A stretch of 64,000 bases of DNA, taken from contig JABAAB010000115.1 of NCBI GenBank assembly GCA_014238945.1, positions 124,001 to 188,000 on the forward strand. Reading direction: 5' to 3'. A program made the position numbers and the translations under genes. Shown here piece by piece: positions 55,372 to 63,484 of the stretch. The notes under the pieces are model-generated. The model searched no databases. It was not told where the DNA came from and saw nothing but the letters and a program-made list of their open reading frames with translations. The stretch comes from Lysobacterales bacterium. Its GTDB lineage: Bacteria; Pseudomonadota; Gammaproteobacteria; Xanthomonadales; SZUA-36. The number at the start of each line of letters is the position of its first letter. The stretch's first letter is position 1.

Positions 55372-57675
55372 ATGCCCAGATCCATCGCCATGACACTGTG
55401 TGCGGCTTTGTTTATTAGCGGCAACGCAGTACCGGATTCTGATCCAGCCACGAGTACCTTCAAAACACAAATCCGTTGGACCAGTTACGGAATTCCACAC
55501 GTAAAGGCGGATGACTGGGCCGGTCTGGGGTACGGTTATGCCTATGCAACGGCGACCGATGGTATCTGTGTCATTGCCAATGATGTCATGGTGGTTAGCG
55601 GTCATCTGTCAAAGTTCAATGGACCGGACAACGGCAACATTGAAAGCGATATCTTTCATCGTGGCATGCTGACCAATGAACGCCTGTCTGCATTTGCTGC
55701 TACACAACCTGTCAGTGACCAGCAGTTTTCTCAGGGTTATGCGGCCGGTTTCAATCGCTATCTGCGTGATCACGCCGACAATCTTCCTGCCTCGTGTGCC
55801 GATAAAGGCTGGGTGCGCCCAATTACACAGCTTGATCTGAACCGTCTGACCATGGGTATCGGTATCCGTTATGGTCTGGGCTGGTTTCAGAAGGATATTG
55901 CCCATGCCACACCACCGGGCGAGCAATTGACGCACCAGACGCCTGACGACAGGGTCTATTCTGCCAGTCACTATGACTTTGAAGTGGGGATCGGCAGCAA
56001 TGCCGTGGCGCTGGGCAAGGATGTCACCGAGACCGGTCGTGGGGTATTGTTAGGAAATCCCCATTACCCTTGGCGAGGGTCATCCCGGTTTCACATGATC
56101 CATACCACCATACCGGGTCAGCTGGATGTGATGGGTGTAAGCCTGTTGACCACCAACCGTGTGGCCATCGGTTTCAACAAGGATATTGCCTGGACACATA
56201 CGGTATCGACGGCGCTGCGCTTTACCCTGTATGAGTTACAACTCAATCCTGAAAACCCGATGGAGTATCGCTACGGTGACGAATACCGGCCGATCATTCC
56301 CGCCGATGTGACGGTAGAGGTTGCTGGCGCAGAGGGTGAAATCCAGGAGCAGACCCAGCCGATTTACCTGACCCACTACGGTGCCGTGGTCGCCAGCAAG
56401 GCCCTGCCGTGGACATCGGAGGTGGCCTATGCCATCCGCGACGCCAATGTCAACAACACCCGTAACATATATACCTACGATGCTTTGAATGTTGCTCAAT
56501 CCATCGATGATGTTGAAGCGGCCATCAGCATGCAGGGTGTTCCGTGGACCAATACCATTGCAGCGGACCGGTACGGAACAGCGTTTTACGCTGATATTTC
56601 GGTGACCCCGAATGTGGATGCCGAATTACTGGACAGCTGCCGGGTAAAGGTTAAGCACCTGCCCGCTCGAATCGTTGTGTTGAATGGTGCCGATCCGGAC
56701 TGCGAGTGGAAGTCGGATTCGCGCTCGGCCGTTCCCGGCGCACTGCCGGCGGAGGATATGCCGAGGCTCCGACGTGGGGACTACGTGACCAACTCCAATG
56801 ACAGTTACTGGCTGTCCAACCCGGAAGAACCACTGGAAGGTTACTCACCGATCATCGGCCCGGAACGCAGCGCACGTACATTGAGAACGCGGGCCGGCTT
56901 GAATTTTTTACGGGAACGACTGGCGGAAAAACAGAAACTGGGGGCAGGGGACTTGCAGGAAATCATCTATAGCCAACGCAACTATGCAGCCGAAATCCTG
57001 CTGGATGATGTACTGAAGTTGTGTGATCAAACCAGCGAGCCCGTAATCCTTGATGACACTTCCGTTGATATATCGGCCGCCTGCAAGTCGCTTGCCGGCT
57101 GGGACCGGCTACAGGCCAACGAAAGCCGTGGGGCACAGGTGTGGACTGAGTTCTGGCGAACAGCACGCGCGATACCGGGTGTTTATGCCGTCCCATTTGA
57201 TGTGAAAGACCCGGTTAATACACCCAATGGAATCGCGATTGGCAATGAGGTTGTTGCAGACGCACTGAGAACATCACTGGCGGTGGCCCAGACCACGCTT
57301 AGGTCTGCTGGTATCCCGCTGGATGCATCCTGGGGTGAGGTACAGTTTGCAGAACGCAATGGTGACCGTATCCCGATACCGGGAGGTCAGGGATGGGCGG
57401 GTATGTTCGGCATGATCATGGCCAACCTGCAAAAAGACAAAGGCTATACGCCGATCCAGCATGGCAACAGCTTTATTCAGATTATCTCCTGGGACAAAGA
57501 CGGAAACCTGGATCCACGGGGCATACTGACCTACTCGCAGTCACAGGAGCCTGAATCGGCGCACTATGCTGATCTGACCCGTTTGTATTCAGCGGGTGAA
57601 TGGATTCGCTTTCCATTCAGCGAGGAGGATATCCTGGCTGATCCGGAGTTGGTGGTACTGGAACTTAGCGAATAA
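55372..57675 (+). CDS. Penicillin/acyl-homoserine-lactone acylase family protein
   Basis: This 767-residue N-terminal nucleophile hydrolase precursor has a short signal peptide (SIAMTLCAALFISGNA). The autocleavage site is G208/S209 (GIGSNAVALG), which gives an alpha chain of about 180 residues and a beta chain starting with catalytic Ser209. Other landmarks are IRWTSYGIPHVKADDWAGLG at the N-terminus and GVLLGNPHYPW after the nucleophile. Family members cleave amides such as N-acyl-homoserine lactones, penicillins or acylated amino acids in the periplasm. Substrate cannot be told. The PvdQ/QuiP relatives quench quorum signals. Confidence 0.9.
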   Translation: MPRSIAMTLCAALFISGNAVPDSDPATSTFKTQIRWTSYGIPHVKADDWAGLGYGYAYATATDGICVIANDVMVVSGHLSKFNGPDNGNIESDIFHRGMLTNERLSAFAATQPVSDQQFSQGYAAGFNRYLRDHADNLPASCADKGWVRPITQLDLNRLTMGIGIRYGLGWFQKDIAHATPPGEQLTHQTPDDRVYSASHYDFEVGIGSNAVALGKDVTETGRGVLLGNPHYPWRGSSRFHMIHTTIPGQLDVMGVSLLTTNRVAIGFNKDIAWTHTVSTALRFTLYELQLNPENPMEYRYGDEYRPIIPADVTVEVAGAEGEIQEQTQPIYLTHYGAVVASKALPWTSEVAYAIRDANVNNTRNIYTYDALNVAQSIDDVEAAISMQGVPWTNTIAADRYGTAFYADISVTPNVDAELLDSCRVKVKHLPARIVVLNGADPDCEWKSDSRSAVPGALPAEDMPRLRRGDYVTNSNDSYWLSNPEEPLEGYSPIIGPERSARTLRTRAGLNFLRERLAEKQKLGAGDLQEIIYSQRNYAAEILLDDVLKLCDQTSEPVILDDTSVDISAACKSLAGWDRLQANESRGAQVWTEFWRTARAIPGVYAVPFDVKDPVNTPNGIAIGNEVVADALRTSLAVAQTTLRSAGIPLDASWGEVQFAERNGDRIPIPGGQGWAGMFGMIMANLQKDKGYTPIQHGNSFIQIISWDKDGNLDPRGILTYSQSQEPESAHYADLTRLYSAGEWIRFPFSEEDILADPELVVLELSE

Positions 57676-57793
57676 ACGGCGCTGGATTTATCTCTTTGCG
57701 CTCTGCTGGCGTGTCGAGGTCCCGGGTTCCGATACTCGCGACCCCGGGATGACGGCAGAACTGAAAACGTCATTCCCGCGCACCCCCCCGTCG

Positions 57794-57811
57794 TTCCCGC
57801 GAAAGCGGGAA
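57794..57811. repeat. REP-like palindrome in convergent intergenic region
   Basis: TTCCCGC-GAAA-GCGGGAA is a perfect 7-bp stem with a GAAA loop, inside the common CGTTCCCGCGAAAGCGGGAATC dispersed-repeat pattern. A second copy of the left half (CATTCCCGCG) lies at 57771-57780, and a CCCGGG-flanked stretch at 57721-57748 looks like a related element. They fill the gap between the convergent acylase and oxidoreductase genes and may also serve as transcription terminators. Confidence 0.75.
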
Positions 57812-57848
57812 TCTCCAGACGCTGCCGCAACAGGGCATGAATGTGATG

Positions 57849-58829
57849 TCAGTTGGCCAGGGTAAAAATGACTTTTCCGCGGGCGGTGCGGTTGGTGATG
57901 CTGCCGAATGCCTCTACGTATTTTTCCAGGGGCCAGGTTTCGGTTACCCTGGGGGTGAGGATACCGGCGGCGACCAGGTCGAATAATTCTTTCATATTCT
58001 GTGCCGATTCTGCTGGTTCATTCCGGAGCCAGGTTCCCCACCAAATACCGATGATACTGGCTTCTTTCAACAGGGCAATATTGGCCGGAAATTTTGGAAT
58101 GTCCCCGCTGGCAAAACCGATGACCAGGTAACGACCATGCCAGGCCAGGCTGCGTAAGGCCTGTTGTGCCAGTTCTCCGCCAACCGGGTCATAGACGACA
58201 TCAATGCCATGTTCCCCGGCCAGTGATTTACACTCTTCCCTCAATGAGCCCGTGCTGTAGTTGATGATTTCATCGGCGCCGGCGGCGCGTGCAAATTTGA
58301 GTTTTTCATCACTGCTGGCAGCAGCGATGACCCTGGCACCCATGGCCTTTGCAATCTCTACCGCGGTGATACCCACTCCACCCGCTGCACCCAGCACCAG
58401 CACGGTTTCGCCCGACTTCAGTTTCGCACCCTGTTTCAGCGCGTGGTAGCTGGTGCCGTAGGTGATGGTAAAACCCGCTGCCTTTTCAAAGTCAAGATGA
58501 TCCGGAATGGGAGTGAGCCGCTCAACTGGCGCCACACACCGTGTTGCAAATGCACCATCATCAGGCAGCAGAATCACCCGGTCACCGGGTTGAAAACCCT
58601 TCACCCCGGTGCCTACTGTCTCAACGGTACCAGCCGCTTCACTACCGGCGACAAAGGGTGGCTGCTTCTTCACCTGGTACAGACCGTTGATCATCAGGTT
58701 GTCCGGAAAATTGATACCTGCTGCGTGCACCCGCACCAGAACCTCGCCCTGGCCCGGCACCGGATCCTGTAACTCACTGATGACCAGCTTTTCTGCCGGA
58801 CCCAGTTCCCGGCAGACCAGGGCGCGCAC
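57849..58829 (-). CDS. Quinone oxidoreductase-like MDR family protein (NADPH-dependent)
   Basis: The 326-residue protein (GTG start) is a zinc-free medium-chain dehydrogenase/reductase: AAGINFPDNLMI near residue 38, GSEAAGTVETVG and a Rossmann fold with VLVLGAAGGVGITAVEIAKAMG (about 142-163). The usual zinc ligands are absent, as in quinone oxidoreductases and enoyl reductases. It immediately follows the thiolase gene (no gap), so it is the last member of the beta-oxidation cluster. It could reduce an enoyl or quinone-like intermediate, possibly a 2,4-dienoyl or enoyl-CoA. Confidence 0.9.
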   Translation of the reverse strand: MRALVCRELGPAEKLVISELQDPVPGQGEVLVRVHAAGINFPDNLMINGLYQVKKQPPFVAGSEAAGTVETVGTGVKGFQPGDRVILLPDDGAFATRCVAPVERLTPIPDHLDFEKAAGFTITYGTSYHALKQGAKLKSGETVLVLGAAGGVGITAVEIAKAMGARVIAAASSDEKLKFARAAGADEIINYSTGSLREECKSLAGEHGIDVVYDPVGGELAQQALRSLAWHGRYLVIGFASGDIPKFPANIALLKEASIIGIWWGTWLRNEPAESAQNMKELFDLVAAGILTPRVTETWPLEKYVEAFGSITNRTARGKVIFTLAN

Positions 58830-60011
58830 TCAGGCAACCTCGAACAGCGAGGCGGCGCCCATTCCACCACCGATACACATGGTTGCCACGACGTATTTAG
58901 CGCCCCGGCGTTTGCCTTCGATCAGGGCTGTGGCCGCCAGACGTGAGCCACTCATACCATAGGGGTGACCGATCGAGATGGCACCACCGTTGACATTCAA
59001 TATCTCGTTGGGTATACCCAGCCGGTTACGAGAATAGACAACCTGTACCGCGAAGGCTTCATTCAGTTCCCACAGACCAATATCTGACATTTTGAGTCCC
59101 GTGCGTTCCAGTAGTTTCGGAACAGCGAAGACCGGCCCGATACCCATTTCATCCGGCTCACAACCCGCAATGGCCGTGGCCCGGTAGTAGCCCAGAGGCT
59201 CAACGCCACGTTGTTCTGCCAACTTCGCGTCCATCAACACACAGGCAGATGCACCGTCGGACAACTGGCTGGCATTGCCGGCTGTGATGCTGGCATTTTC
59301 ACGTACAGGTCTGAGCACCGACAGACCTTCCAGACTGGTGGTGGGCCGGTTGCCCTCGTCTTTTTCCAACAACACATCGTGAAAACTGATATCACCGGTT
59401 TCCCTGTCCATGAGACCCTTGTTCGAGGGCATGGGAACGATCTCATCATCGAGTCGGCCTGCCTGCTGTGCCGCGGCCATACGTTGCTGGCTTTGCAGTG
59501 CGTATTCGTCCTGTTGTTCACGACTGATTCCATAACGCCGGGCAACAACCTCGGCGGTATCCAGCATGGGCATATGGATGTCCTTGTGCCGGGCCACGAG
59601 ACGCGGGTCCCGATTCCGGAAGTTGTTCATATGTTCGTTCTGCACCAGGCTGATGGAGTCAACACCACCACCCACCGAGATGCCAAAACCGTCCACTGTG
59701 ATCTGCCGTGCGGCAACTGCGATGGCCATCATGCCGGACGAACATTGCCGGTCCACCGTCATGGCCGTGGTAGTAACCGGCAGACCGGCAGACAGGGCAC
59801 CAAGACGGGCAATGTTATTTGCCTGTGAGCCCTGGGTCAGTACGCAACCCATCACCACTTCATCGATTTCTTCCGGCTCGACTGCGGCCCGTTCGACGGC
59901 GTGTCGGATGGCATGACCGGCAAGTGTGGGGGATTCCGTGTTATTGAACGCACCTCTGTATGCCTTGCCCAGTGGTGTGCGCGCGGTGGAAACGATCATG
60001 GCTTCACGCAT
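58830..60011 (-). CDS. Acetyl-CoA acyltransferase (thiolase)
   Basis: This 393-residue thiolase cleaves 3-ketoacyl-CoA with CoA in the last step of beta-oxidation (or makes acetoacetyl-CoA). Catalytic residues are visible: Cys90 ([12 protein letters not shown]), His349 ([10 protein letters not shown]) and Cys379 ([10 protein letters not shown]). Length is normal. It lies 24 bases downstream of the SDR gene. Substrate chain length or type (fatty acid, steroid side chain, aromatic-derived acid) cannot be told from sequence. Confidence 0.95.
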   Translation of the reverse strand: MREAMIVSTARTPLGKAYRGAFNNTESPTLAGHAIRHAVERAAVEPEEIDEVVMGCVLTQGSQANNIARLGALSAGLPVTTTAMTVDRQCSSGMMAIAVAARQITVDGFGISVGGGVDSISLVQNEHMNNFRNRDPRLVARHKDIHMPMLDTAEVVARRYGISREQQDEYALQSQQRMAAAQQAGRLDDEIVPMPSNKGLMDRETGDISFHDVLLEKDEGNRPTTSLEGLSVLRPVRENASITAGNASQLSDGASACVLMDAKLAEQRGVEPLGYYRATAIAGCEPDEMGIGPVFAVPKLLERTGLKMSDIGLWELNEAFAVQVVYSRNRLGIPNEILNVNGGAISIGHPYGMSGSRLAATALIEGKRRGAKYVVATMCIGGGMGAASLFEVA

Positions 60012-60035
60012 GGTTTGTATCCTTTTTGTATTGGT

Positions 60036-60953
60036 CTAAAGTTTGATACCCAGTTTTTTCGCAGCCTGTTTCCCGAACTTGACCGGCTGCTCGCCACCGG
60101 CCTGTAATTCACGCTGATCATCCGGGTTGTCAATTTGCGGCCAGGCATCTGCAATGGCCTCGGGAGAGAGTTCATTGGGTGCAAAGTTGATACCCTCGGT
60201 TTCATACATTTTGCTTACCGAAAAACTGCCGCCACCGCCACACAATATCTTGCGGCTGGGTGAATCCGGGCCACAAAGAAAGACGATTCCGGGACTGACC
60301 GCTGCGGGCGTAAACAGTCCGTACAGGTCTTTCGGGAAAATATCTTCGGTCATGCGTGTACCGGCTGCAGGTGCCAGTGCATTGACACGGATATTGTATT
60401 TTGCCCCCTCGAGATGCAACACGTTCATCAGGCCGACCACTCCCATCTTGGCTGCCCCGTAGTTGGACTGTCCAAAATTGCCATACAGCCCACTGCTGGA
60501 GCTGGTGAAGACAATACGGCCGTATTGTTGTTCACGCATGATCGCCCACACTGCCTTGGCGCAGTTGAATGATCCCATCAGGTGGACTTCAATGACCTGT
60601 CGAAAGTCCTGGGGTGTCATTTTGAGAAAACTCTTGTCACGCAGGATACCGGCGTTGTTTATCAGGATGTCCACCCGGCCCCAATGCTCCATGGTTCGCT
60701 GTACCATGGCCTCAACTGAAGCGAAGTCTGCAACATTGGCATCACTGGTAATGGCTTCGCCACCGTGTGACTGGATTTCCCCGACGACAGATTCAGCGGC
60801 CACGGATGACGACCCGCTACCGTCCCGTGTACCGCCAAGATCATTGACAACGATTTTGGCACCACGCTCGGCCAATGCCAGCGCATGGGTGCGGCCGAGG
60901 CCCCGACCGGCACCGGTGACGATGGCAACCTGGCCGTCGAGTCTGATATTCAT
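60036..60953 (-). CDS. SDR family oxidoreductase (3-hydroxyacyl-CoA dehydrogenase type)
   Basis: The 305-residue protein resembles the dehydrogenase unit of MFE-2: VTGAGRGLGRTHALALAERG (glycine motif, about 12-31), VNDLGG, NNAGILRDKSF, and the Ser-Tyr-Lys site (SSSSG and YGAAK). The NDLGG insertion after the second strand is typical of peroxisomal-type (3R)-hydroxyacyl-CoA dehydrogenases. It overlaps the MaoC gene by ATGA; together they would form the hydratase/dehydrogenase pair of the pathway, as in a split MFE-2. The C-terminal tail (about 270-305) is an extra segment. Confidence 0.9.
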   Translation of the reverse strand: MNIRLDGQVAIVTGAGRGLGRTHALALAERGAKIVVNDLGGTRDGSGSSSVAAESVVGEIQSHGGEAITSDANVADFASVEAMVQRTMEHWGRVDILINNAGILRDKSFLKMTPQDFRQVIEVHLMGSFNCAKAVWAIMREQQYGRIVFTSSSSGLYGNFGQSNYGAAKMGVVGLMNVLHLEGAKYNIRVNALAPAAGTRMTEDIFPKDLYGLFTPAAVSPGIVFLCGPDSPSRKILCGGGGSFSVSKMYETEGINFAPNELSPEAIADAWPQIDNPDDQRELQAGGEQPVKFGKQAAKKLGIKL

Positions 60954-61423
60954 TTTGGCCTCCGGATAACATACAAGGACAGAATTTGCGCCACCATTGC
61001 GGGGCGTGCCTGGTTTTCGATTTCTATGCTCACCGCAGTTTTTTGCAGGTATTGTCCGCGCTGTTTTTCTTCGACGCTCTCAATTCTCGCAAGTGCACGG
61101 ATTCGGCTGTTGACCGTGACCGGTTGCAAAAAGCGGACCTTGTCTGAGCCATAATTGATACCCATGACTGTTCCCTCTGGAATCGGCATGATCTCGCCCA
61201 GCAGGTGGGACAACAATGACAGGGTCAGAAAACCGTGTGCAATGGTTGAACCAAAGGGGGTGGCTGCAGCTTTTTGTGGATCGACATGGATAAACTGATG
61301 ATCGTTGGTCGCATCGGCAAAGCGGTCGATACGTGCCTGGTCAATTATCTGCCATTTCGATGGCCCCAGTTCCGTACCCGCACAGTTGAGAAAATCCTGC
61401 AGTGAAATATTGCTGTTCAACAT
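60950..61423 (-). CDS. MaoC-family enoyl-CoA hydratase
   Basis: This 157-residue hot-dog protein carries the hydratase 2 motif (RFADATNDHQFIHVDPQKAA, followed by FGSTIAHGF), with Asp and His as catalytic residues. It should hydrate a trans-2-enoyl-CoA to the (R)-3-hydroxy product, which the next gene's SDR could oxidise. It overlaps that SDR by ATGA. No signal peptide. Confidence 0.92.
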   Translation of the reverse strand: MLNSNISLQDFLNCAGTELGPSKWQIIDQARIDRFADATNDHQFIHVDPQKAAATPFGSTIAHGFLTLSLLSHLLGEIMPIPEGTVMGINYGSDKVRFLQPVTVNSRIRALARIESVEEKQRGQYLQKTAVSIEIENQARPAMVAQILSLYVIRRPK

Positions 61424-61426
61424 GCT

Positions 61427-62260
61427 TCAAGCCGGGTCAATACCCTGTTCGATACCGGGTGTGCGGGCCGAAATCATGCCGCCGTCCAGCGGAATGATGG
61501 CGCCGGTCATATAGGCTCCACCCGCACCGCAGAGCAATAATATTAACCCGGCCATATCTCTCGGTTGGCCCATTCTGCCCAACGGCACACCCCGTTCAAC
61601 AGCTGCGGAAATCTTGTCATTTTCGGAGAAAAATGCTGTCATATTGCTGGGAAACGGGCCGGGTGCAATCGCATTGACGGTAATATTCCGTGCGGCCAAC
61701 TCATTGCTCAAAAAACCGGTCACATGGTGGATGGCAGCCTTGCTGGCTGAATAGGAATAGGCCGGAAAACCGTGTGGCTGGGTTCCCATAATCGAGCCGA
61801 TATTCACTACCCTGGCCGGATCATCAGTGTTTCCAGCTGCTGCCAGCAATGGCACCAGTTCGCGGGTCAGCGTAAACGGAGCGGTTACATTCAACGTCAT
61901 GACCTCGCCCCAGGCCTTCCACGGAAACTTTTGGAATCCTGCACCCCAACTGCGGCCGGAGTTATTAACCAGGATGTTCAACGCTTCTTCCTCAGCAGCG
62001 ATATACTTTGCCAGACCAACAACGCCGGCTTCGCTGGAAAGATCAGCAGCATGGGGGATACAACTGCCAGCCAATCCCGCCAGACTGCTGGCTGCCTGCT
62101 GACAGGCATCCAGTTTTCTCGAGGCGATATAGACCTTGGCCCCTGCACCGACCAGGGCTTTTGTCATCATGTACCCGAGGCCGGACGCACCACCGGTAAC
62201 CAGTGCGGTTTTTCCCTCCAGACCGAACAGGGAGCCGGTAAAATCATTGATCATGGTCAT
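61427..62260 (-). CDS. SDR family oxidoreductase
   Basis: The 277-residue short-chain dehydrogenase has the glycine motif GGASGLGYMMTKAL (about 20-33), NNSGRSWGAG, the Ser of NIGSIMG and the YSYSASKAA catalytic Tyr/Lys. It ends three bases before the MaoC gene. Its cofactor is probably NAD(P) with a preference not evident. In such clusters a second SDR oxidises a ring or side-chain hydroxyl or acts on a different chain length. Confidence 0.9.
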   Translation of the reverse strand: MTMINDFTGSLFGLEGKTALVTGGASGLGYMMTKALVGAGAKVYIASRKLDACQQAASSLAGLAGSCIPHAADLSSEAGVVGLAKYIAAEEEALNILVNNSGRSWGAGFQKFPWKAWGEVMTLNVTAPFTLTRELVPLLAAAGNTDDPARVVNIGSIMGTQPHGFPAYSYSASKAAIHHVTGFLSNELAARNITVNAIAPGPFPSNMTAFFSENDKISAAVERGVPLGRMGQPRDMAGLILLLCGAGGAYMTGAIIPLDGGMISARTPGIEQGIDPA

Positions 62261-62334
62261 AGCCTTTCCCTCGTCACCTGGACGGTCACTGCGTATACAT
62301 ATTCATCAACACCCGCGGGACCGCTTGAACAATT

Positions 62335-62436
62335 CTAGTAATTCCGTAAGCGGGCGAAACGGTCGATGTGGTAACGATGATCACCCAGTTGCTGATTCAA
62401 ACTGCGCCAGCGCTTGATAAAAAAGCCGATATCAAA
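62335..62436 (-). other. In-frame continuation of the acyl-CoA dehydrogenase after the TAG
   Basis: This 102-base stretch reads in frame with the upstream acyl-CoA dehydrogenase and encodes 33 residues in the pattern of the family's C-terminus before its own TAG at 62335-62337. It carries no other stop and no start, so it is best read as the end of the same gene. Confidence 0.7.
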
Positions 62437-63474
62437 CTAATCCGTCATACCGATACCACCGTGCATCTGAATTCCTTCGGCTGTCGAAAGCTCGGCCACC
62501 TGGCCGCACTTGGCTTTTGCAAGGCTGGCCAATATCGGAGTATCCGGGTTTTCTTCATCCATGGCTTGGAGCGCCTTGATCACCACCGATTTACACAATT
62601 CAATTTCCCCGAACAGGATTGCAGCGCGGTGCTGCAAGGCCTGAAATGCACCGATCGGAATACCGAATTGTTTGCGCTCCTTGAGATATTCAACGGTTCG
62701 TTCAAAAGTCTCCTGAGCGATACCCAGCAACTCAGAGGCCAAACCAATACGGCCCCGATCCAGCACCTGTTCCAGGATTGGCCAGCCACCATGGAGCGGC
62801 CCGAGTTTGTGGCTGCGATCTACCCTGACGTCCTCCATTCTGATAGTGGCGCCCCGATGATTATCGAGTAATTCGGTGGTGCTGATTGTGAGTCCCGGGG
62901 CATCCGCGGCAACCAGGAACAGGGAAATTCCCTCGTCCGGATTTTCGCCACGGCGGGTACGCGCACTGACAACAAAGGCATCCGCACTACCGCCCAGGAT
63001 GATGCCCTGCTTGCAACCATTGATCTGGTAGCTGCCGTCTTGCGGTTGTGCGCTGGTTGTGGTGGTGGAAGGGCGGTGTTGACTGGACTCTTCGAAGGCC
63101 AGGGCCAGCAGCTTTTCACCGCTTGCGATACGTGGAAGCCAGTGGGAACATACGCCCTCGTTGGCAGACAACAGCAGGGCGTTGACACCCAGCAGAGCGG
63201 TAGAAATCAACGGACTGGGTGTCAGGGTCCTTCCGCATTCTTCCAGAACCAGACCCAGACCGGTATGCCCATAGTCCAGTCCCCCCCATTTTTCCGGAAT
63301 GATGATGGCAGCCCAGCCCATGTCGGCCATTTCCTGCCACAGTTTCCTGCAGTATCCGTCCTCCTGGCCACCGTCTCGCAACTCACGGAGGTGTGAAAGC
63401 GGTGCGCGGCTGGCCAGGAAATTCCTTGCTGCATCACGCAACATGGTTTGCTCTTCGTTTAATATCATTGCCAT
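62437..63474 (-). CDS. Acyl-CoA dehydrogenase, truncated by an in-frame TAG
   Basis: ATG 63474 starts the family N-terminus (ILNEEQTMLRDAARNFLASR); an ATG or GTG at 63639 would add 55 residues overlapping the next gene. Domains: N-terminal helices, beta middle domain (EESSQHRPS, DGSYQINGCKQGIILGG), C-terminal helices (RKQFGIPIGAFQALQHRAA) and the FAD-contact stretch GIQMHGGIGMTD. The frame stops at TAG 62437-62439 where homologues have Glu, and continues in frame to a second stop at 62335-62337 (FDIGFFIKRWRSLNQQLGDH). Full length would be 379 residues. The C-terminal helix is thus lost; the gene may be inactive, or the TAG a sequence error. Confidence 0.85.
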   Translation of the reverse strand: MAMILNEEQTMLRDAARNFLASRAPLSHLRELRDGGQEDGYCRKLWQEMADMGWAAIIIPEKWGGLDYGHTGLGLVLEECGRTLTPSPLISTALLGVNALLLSANEGVCSHWLPRIASGEKLLALAFEESSQHRPSTTTTSAQPQDGSYQINGCKQGIILGGSADAFVVSARTRRGENPDEGISLFLVAADAPGLTISTTELLDNHRGATIRMEDVRVDRSHKLGPLHGGWPILEQVLDRGRIGLASELLGIAQETFERTVEYLKERKQFGIPIGAFQALQHRAAILFGEIELCKSVVIKALQAMDEENPDTPILASLAKAKCGQVAELSTAEGIQMHGGIGMTD

Positions 63475-63484
63475 ATCTGTAACC

